This document shows, one piece after another, positions 33,076 to 35,514 of a stretch of DNA of 35,514 nucleotides (position 1 is its first letter; every line of letters starts with the position of its first letter). The position numbers and the translations under genes are program-made. Source of the stretch: Acidobacteriota bacterium (GTDB lineage: Bacteria > Acidobacteriota > Vicinamibacteria > Vicinamibacterales > JACQTH01). The stretch lies in NCBI GenBank assembly GCA_016178075.1, contig JACOUA010000084.1, forward strand, positions 1 to 35,514. The letters run 5' to 3'. The notes beneath the pieces were generated by a model that had not been told where the DNA came from, searched no databases, and was given only the letters and a program-made list of their open reading frames with translations.

Positions 33076-35373
33076 ATGTTTGAGCGCGTCTTCGAGCTCC
33101 TCTTCAAGTACCGGCCGAACGTGTTCGCCCAGGGCGACGTCGCGTTCGAGTCGGCCTGGCCGTTAAGCCTGCTGAGCCTTGCCGTGCTGCTCGCGGTCGG
33201 CGGCGCGGCCGCCGCCGTCGCGACCTACCGTGTCGTGCGGACCAAAGACGCCTGGCGCGACCGCCTCGTGCTGGCGGGCCTGCGCCTCGCCGCCGTCGCC
33301 GTCATTCTCGCGTGCCTGCTGCGACCGGTGCTGGTGCTCAAAGCGGCCGTCCCCCAGCAGAATTTCCTGGCCGTCCTGCTCGATGACAGCCGGAGCATGC
33401 AGATTGCCGACTACCAGAGCCAGCCGCGCGCGAACTTCGTCCGGCAGCAGCTCGACGAGCAGTCCGGCCCGTTGTTCCGCGCGCTCGCCGATCGGTTCGT
33501 CGTGCGCACGTTCCGGTTCTCCCGCTCCACCGACCGGCTGACCGATTCCGAGGATCTCGGGTTCGACGGCACCGAGACGCATCTGGGGCAGGGGCTGCGA
33601 CGCGTGACCGAGGAGCTCGCGGGCCTGCCGCTCGCCGGCGTCGTGGTCGTCAGCGACGGCGCGGACACCTCCGGCGCGTCGCTCGACGAGTCGCTGCGCG
33701 CGCTCAGAGCGCAGTCGGTTCCGGTCTTCGCCGTCGGCGTCGGGCGCGAGACGTTCGACCGCGATATTCAGGTCGGCCGCGTCGACGCGCCCAGGAAGGT
33801 GCTCAAAGGGACATCGCTGGTCGTCGACGTCACGCTGACCCATTCAGGGCTGGAGGGCACAACCGTCCCGATCCACGTCGAAGACGACGGCCGCATCGTC
33901 GGCAGCCAGGACGTGACGTTGACGCCGGGCAGCCGGTCGGTGACCGCGAGGGTGCGGGTCGAAACCTCCCAGCCGGGCACGCGGGTCTTTCGGTTCCGTG
34001 TTCCGGTGCAACCTGGCGAGCGCGTCGAGCAGAACAACGTGCGCGACGTGCTCATCGACGTCCAGGATCGCCGCGAGAAGATCCTGTACTTCGACGGGCA
34101 GCCGAGGTTCGAGGTGAAGTTCATCCGGCGCGCGGTGGCCGACGATCAGAACCTCCAGGTGGCCGTGCTGCAGCGGACCGCCGAGAACAAGTACCTCCGG
34201 CTCGATGTCGACAACGCGGAGCACCTGGCGGCCGGATTCCCGAAATCTCGAGAGGAGCTGTTCAGCTATCGCGGGCTGATCCTCGGCAGCGTGGAAGCCT
34301 CGGCGTTCAGCCCCGAGCAGCTCCGGATGATTGCGGATTTCGTCGGCGTCCGCGGGGGCGGGCTGCTGATGGTGGGCGGTCGCCGCGCCTTTGCCGAAGG
34401 GGGGTACGCGGGCACTCCGGTCGACGAGGTCCTGCCGGTCGTGCTGGACGCCAAGCCGGCGGAAGGTGACTCGACCTTCTTTGCGGAGCTGCTCGTCCAT
34501 CCGACGCGCACCAGCCTCGGGCACGCGGTCACCCAGATCGGCAAGGACGAGAAGGACTCCGAAGACAGGTGGAAGACGCTTCCGGCGGTGACGACCGTCA
34601 ACGATCTCAGGCGCGCGAAGCCCGGCGCGACGATCCTCCTCACCGGCACGGGCGGCGCCCGACAGGACGCCATTGTGCTCGCGCACCAGCGATTCGGCCG
34701 CGGCAAGGCAATCGCCCTGGGGATTCAGGACTCGTGGAGCTGGCAGATGGACGCCAGCATTTCGGTCGACGACATGACGCACGAGACCTTCTGGCGCCGG
34801 CTCCTGCGCTGGCTCGTGGACGGCGTGCCGGACGGAGTCGAGATGACGCTCTCGACGGATCATGCCGAGCCTGGCGAGCCGGCGCGTCTCACGGCCCGCG
34901 TTGTCGACAACACCTTCGTCGAGGTCAACGACGCGCGGGTCATGGCGCACGTGACGTCGCCATCCGGCCAGGTCGTCGATGTGCCGATGGTCTGGAACGT
35001 CAAGCGGAGCGGCGAATACCAGGCCTCGTTCACGGCGGCCGAACCCGGGCTGCACGATGTCCGTGTCGAGGCCGCTCGAGCGACGACGGCGCTTGGCGAG
35101 ACGGTGTCGCATTTGAGAGCCGCGCCCAGCGACGCGGAATACTTCGACGGCGCCATGCGCCGGCCCCTTCTGCAACGGGTCGCGGCCGAAACGGGGGGGC
35201 GGTTCTACACGCCGGAGACGGTCAAGGGGCTCGCGGAGGACGTCAACTACACCGGACGCGGCGTGACCGTCGTCGAGCAACGCGACCTGTGGGACATGCC
35301 GATCGTGCTCCTGCTCCTGGTTGGCCTGATCTCTTCCGAATGGACCTACCGCCGCGCGCGGGGCCTTGTGTAG
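33076..35373 (+). CDS. VWA / class I glutamine-amidotransferase-like membrane protein
   Basis: The 765-residue protein has two N-terminal membrane helices (SLLSLAVLLAVGGAAAAVAT and LVLAGLRLAAVAVILACLL) and a C-terminal one (MPIVLLLLVGLISSEW). The first soluble domain is VWA-like, with the metal-binding DDSRS at residues 103-107 and VVVVSDGADTSG. A beta-sandwich region follows, then a GATase-like fold from about residue 370 (YRGLILGSVEASAFSPEQLR, ADFVGVRGGGLLMVGG) without the Cys-His-Glu triad being evident. Proteins of this type are found in operons with MoxR ATPases, DUF58 and BatA-like proteins, and DUF4159 proteins in Acidobacteria and Planctomycetes. Its role is probably cell-envelope quality control or surface protein assembly, inferred from that association. 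Confidence 0.8.
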   Translation: MFERVFELLFKYRPNVFAQGDVAFESAWPLSLLSLAVLLAVGGAAAAVATYRVVRTKDAWRDRLVLAGLRLAAVAVILACLLRPVLVLKAAVPQQNFLAVLLDDSRSMQIADYQSQPRANFVRQQLDEQSGPLFRALADRFVVRTFRFSRSTDRLTDSEDLGFDGTETHLGQGLRRVTEELAGLPLAGVVVVSDGADTSGASLDESLRALRAQSVPVFAVGVGRETFDRDIQVGRVDAPRKVLKGTSLVVDVTLTHSGLEGTTVPIHVEDDGRIVGSQDVTLTPGSRSVTARVRVETSQPGTRVFRFRVPVQPGERVEQNNVRDVLIDVQDRREKILYFDGQPRFEVKFIRRAVADDQNLQVAVLQRTAENKYLRLDVDNAEHLAAGFPKSREELFSYRGLILGSVEASAFSPEQLRMIADFVGVRGGGLLMVGGRRAFAEGGYAGTPVDEVLPVVLDAKPAEGDSTFFAELLVHPTRTSLGHAVTQIGKDEKDSEDRWKTLPAVTTVNDLRRAKPGATILLTGTGGARQDAIVLAHQRFGRGKAIALGIQDSWSWQMDASISVDDMTHETFWRRLLRWLVDGVPDGVEMTLSTDHAEPGEPARLTARVVDNTFVEVNDARVMAHVTSPSGQVVDVPMVWNVKRSGEYQASFTAAEPGLHDVRVEAARATTALGETVSHLRAAPSDAEYFDGAMRRPLLQRVAAETGGRFYTPETVKGLAEDVNYTGRGVTVVEQRDLWDMPIVLLLLVGLISSEWTYRRARGLV

Positions 35374-35386
35374 GTGTTCTAGAGCC

Positions 35387-35514
35387 ATGACACGCGGCAG
35401 CGGTTGCCGACGTCACGCACGCACGCTGATGACCGTGGCGTCGTTGATGGTGACATCCGCTATTGCCCAGGTTTTTTTCCAACGCGGTGGACCTCGCGGA
35501 CGCGTGTCCGAGTT
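35387..35514 (+). CDS. Start of exported protein, probably DUF4159 type, cut off by window edge
   Basis: The first 42 codons show a positively charged start, a hydrophobic stretch (TLMTVASLMVTSAIA) and a cleavage region followed by QVFFQRGGPRGRVSE. A Gly/Arg-rich start after the signal peptide is usual for DUF4159 proteins, which follow VWA/GATase-like genes in related genomes. The gene starts 13 bases after the upstream stop codon, so the two are probably one transcript. No DUF4159 domain is in view, so the identity is inferred from context. Confidence 0.5.
   Translation, partial: MTRGSGCRRHARTLMTVASLMVTSAIAQVFFQRGGPRGRVSE

Overview
The window looks like chromosomal DNA of a high-GC member of the Acidobacteriota, most likely class Vicinamibacteria (old subgroup 6). 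This is inference from gene content and style: an Oar-like TonB-dependent receptor with an N-terminal carboxypeptidase-regulatory domain, several secreted S9 and M20 peptidases, a sortilin-like BNR propeller protein, a DUF4139 protein, an anti-sigma factor carrying a Ycf48-like tail, a VWA/glutamine-amidotransferase-like membrane protein followed by a DUF4159-type start, and intergenic gaps full of short-period repeats. No rRNA, tRNA, CRISPR array, phage or insertion sequence was seen.

Layout. 1-1262: end-clipped ribbon-helix-helix antitoxin and an exported HpcH/HpaI aldolase whose signal peptide is out of frame. 1288-2743: a PQQ-dependent dehydrogenase with an internal cytochrome c domain, wrecked by two deletions. 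2739-2886: a 148-bp imperfect palindrome. 2898-4229: PPi-type phosphofructokinase (minus strand), preceded by 86-bp tandem repeats. 4788-10991: four plus-strand genes for exported proteins (histidine phosphatase, gamma-glutamyltransferase homologue, BNR propeller protein with a one-base frameshift, NTF2-like protein). 11036-17146: a minus-strand block of IMPDH-like protein, a soxC/soxD deletion remnant, a DUF5706/PycTM-like membrane protein, a phospholipase D-like protein, a porin, and a second copy of the PycTM-like protein. 17188-19274: sigma factor and anti-sigma factor. 19517-23819: DUF4139 protein, frameshifted M20-like remnant, RidA, M20 amidohydrolase. 23944-28227: S9 peptidase, threonine-dehydrogenase-like SDR, amidohydrolase. 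28300-35514: a second S9-type hydrolase (minus), the TonB receptor, then the VWA/GATase-like protein and the start of a DUF4159-type gene.

Much of the coding content is a scavenging, outer-membrane and periplasm-facing lifestyle: at least eleven products carry recognisable export signals, and peptidases, a gamma-glutamyltransferase homologue and a TonB receptor fit peptide or polymer use. The linked minus-strand set of PycTM-like protein, PLD, porin and PycTM-like protein is the least conventional gene cluster and is tightly coupled.

The most striking non-coding signal is that almost every intergenic gap holds runs of 7-bp words (GAGCTGA, CTATCGA, GGATTCG, TGATCCC, GCTCAGG, and AT-rich GATTGnn words). 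The word differs from gap to gap, and the runs are often in inverted pairs that would fold into long hairpins, frequently beginning at or supplying a stop codon. Five coding lesions (two multi-residue deletion genes and three single-base frameshifts) in 35 kb indicate either real gene decay or an indel-prone assembly; read-level checking would separate these.
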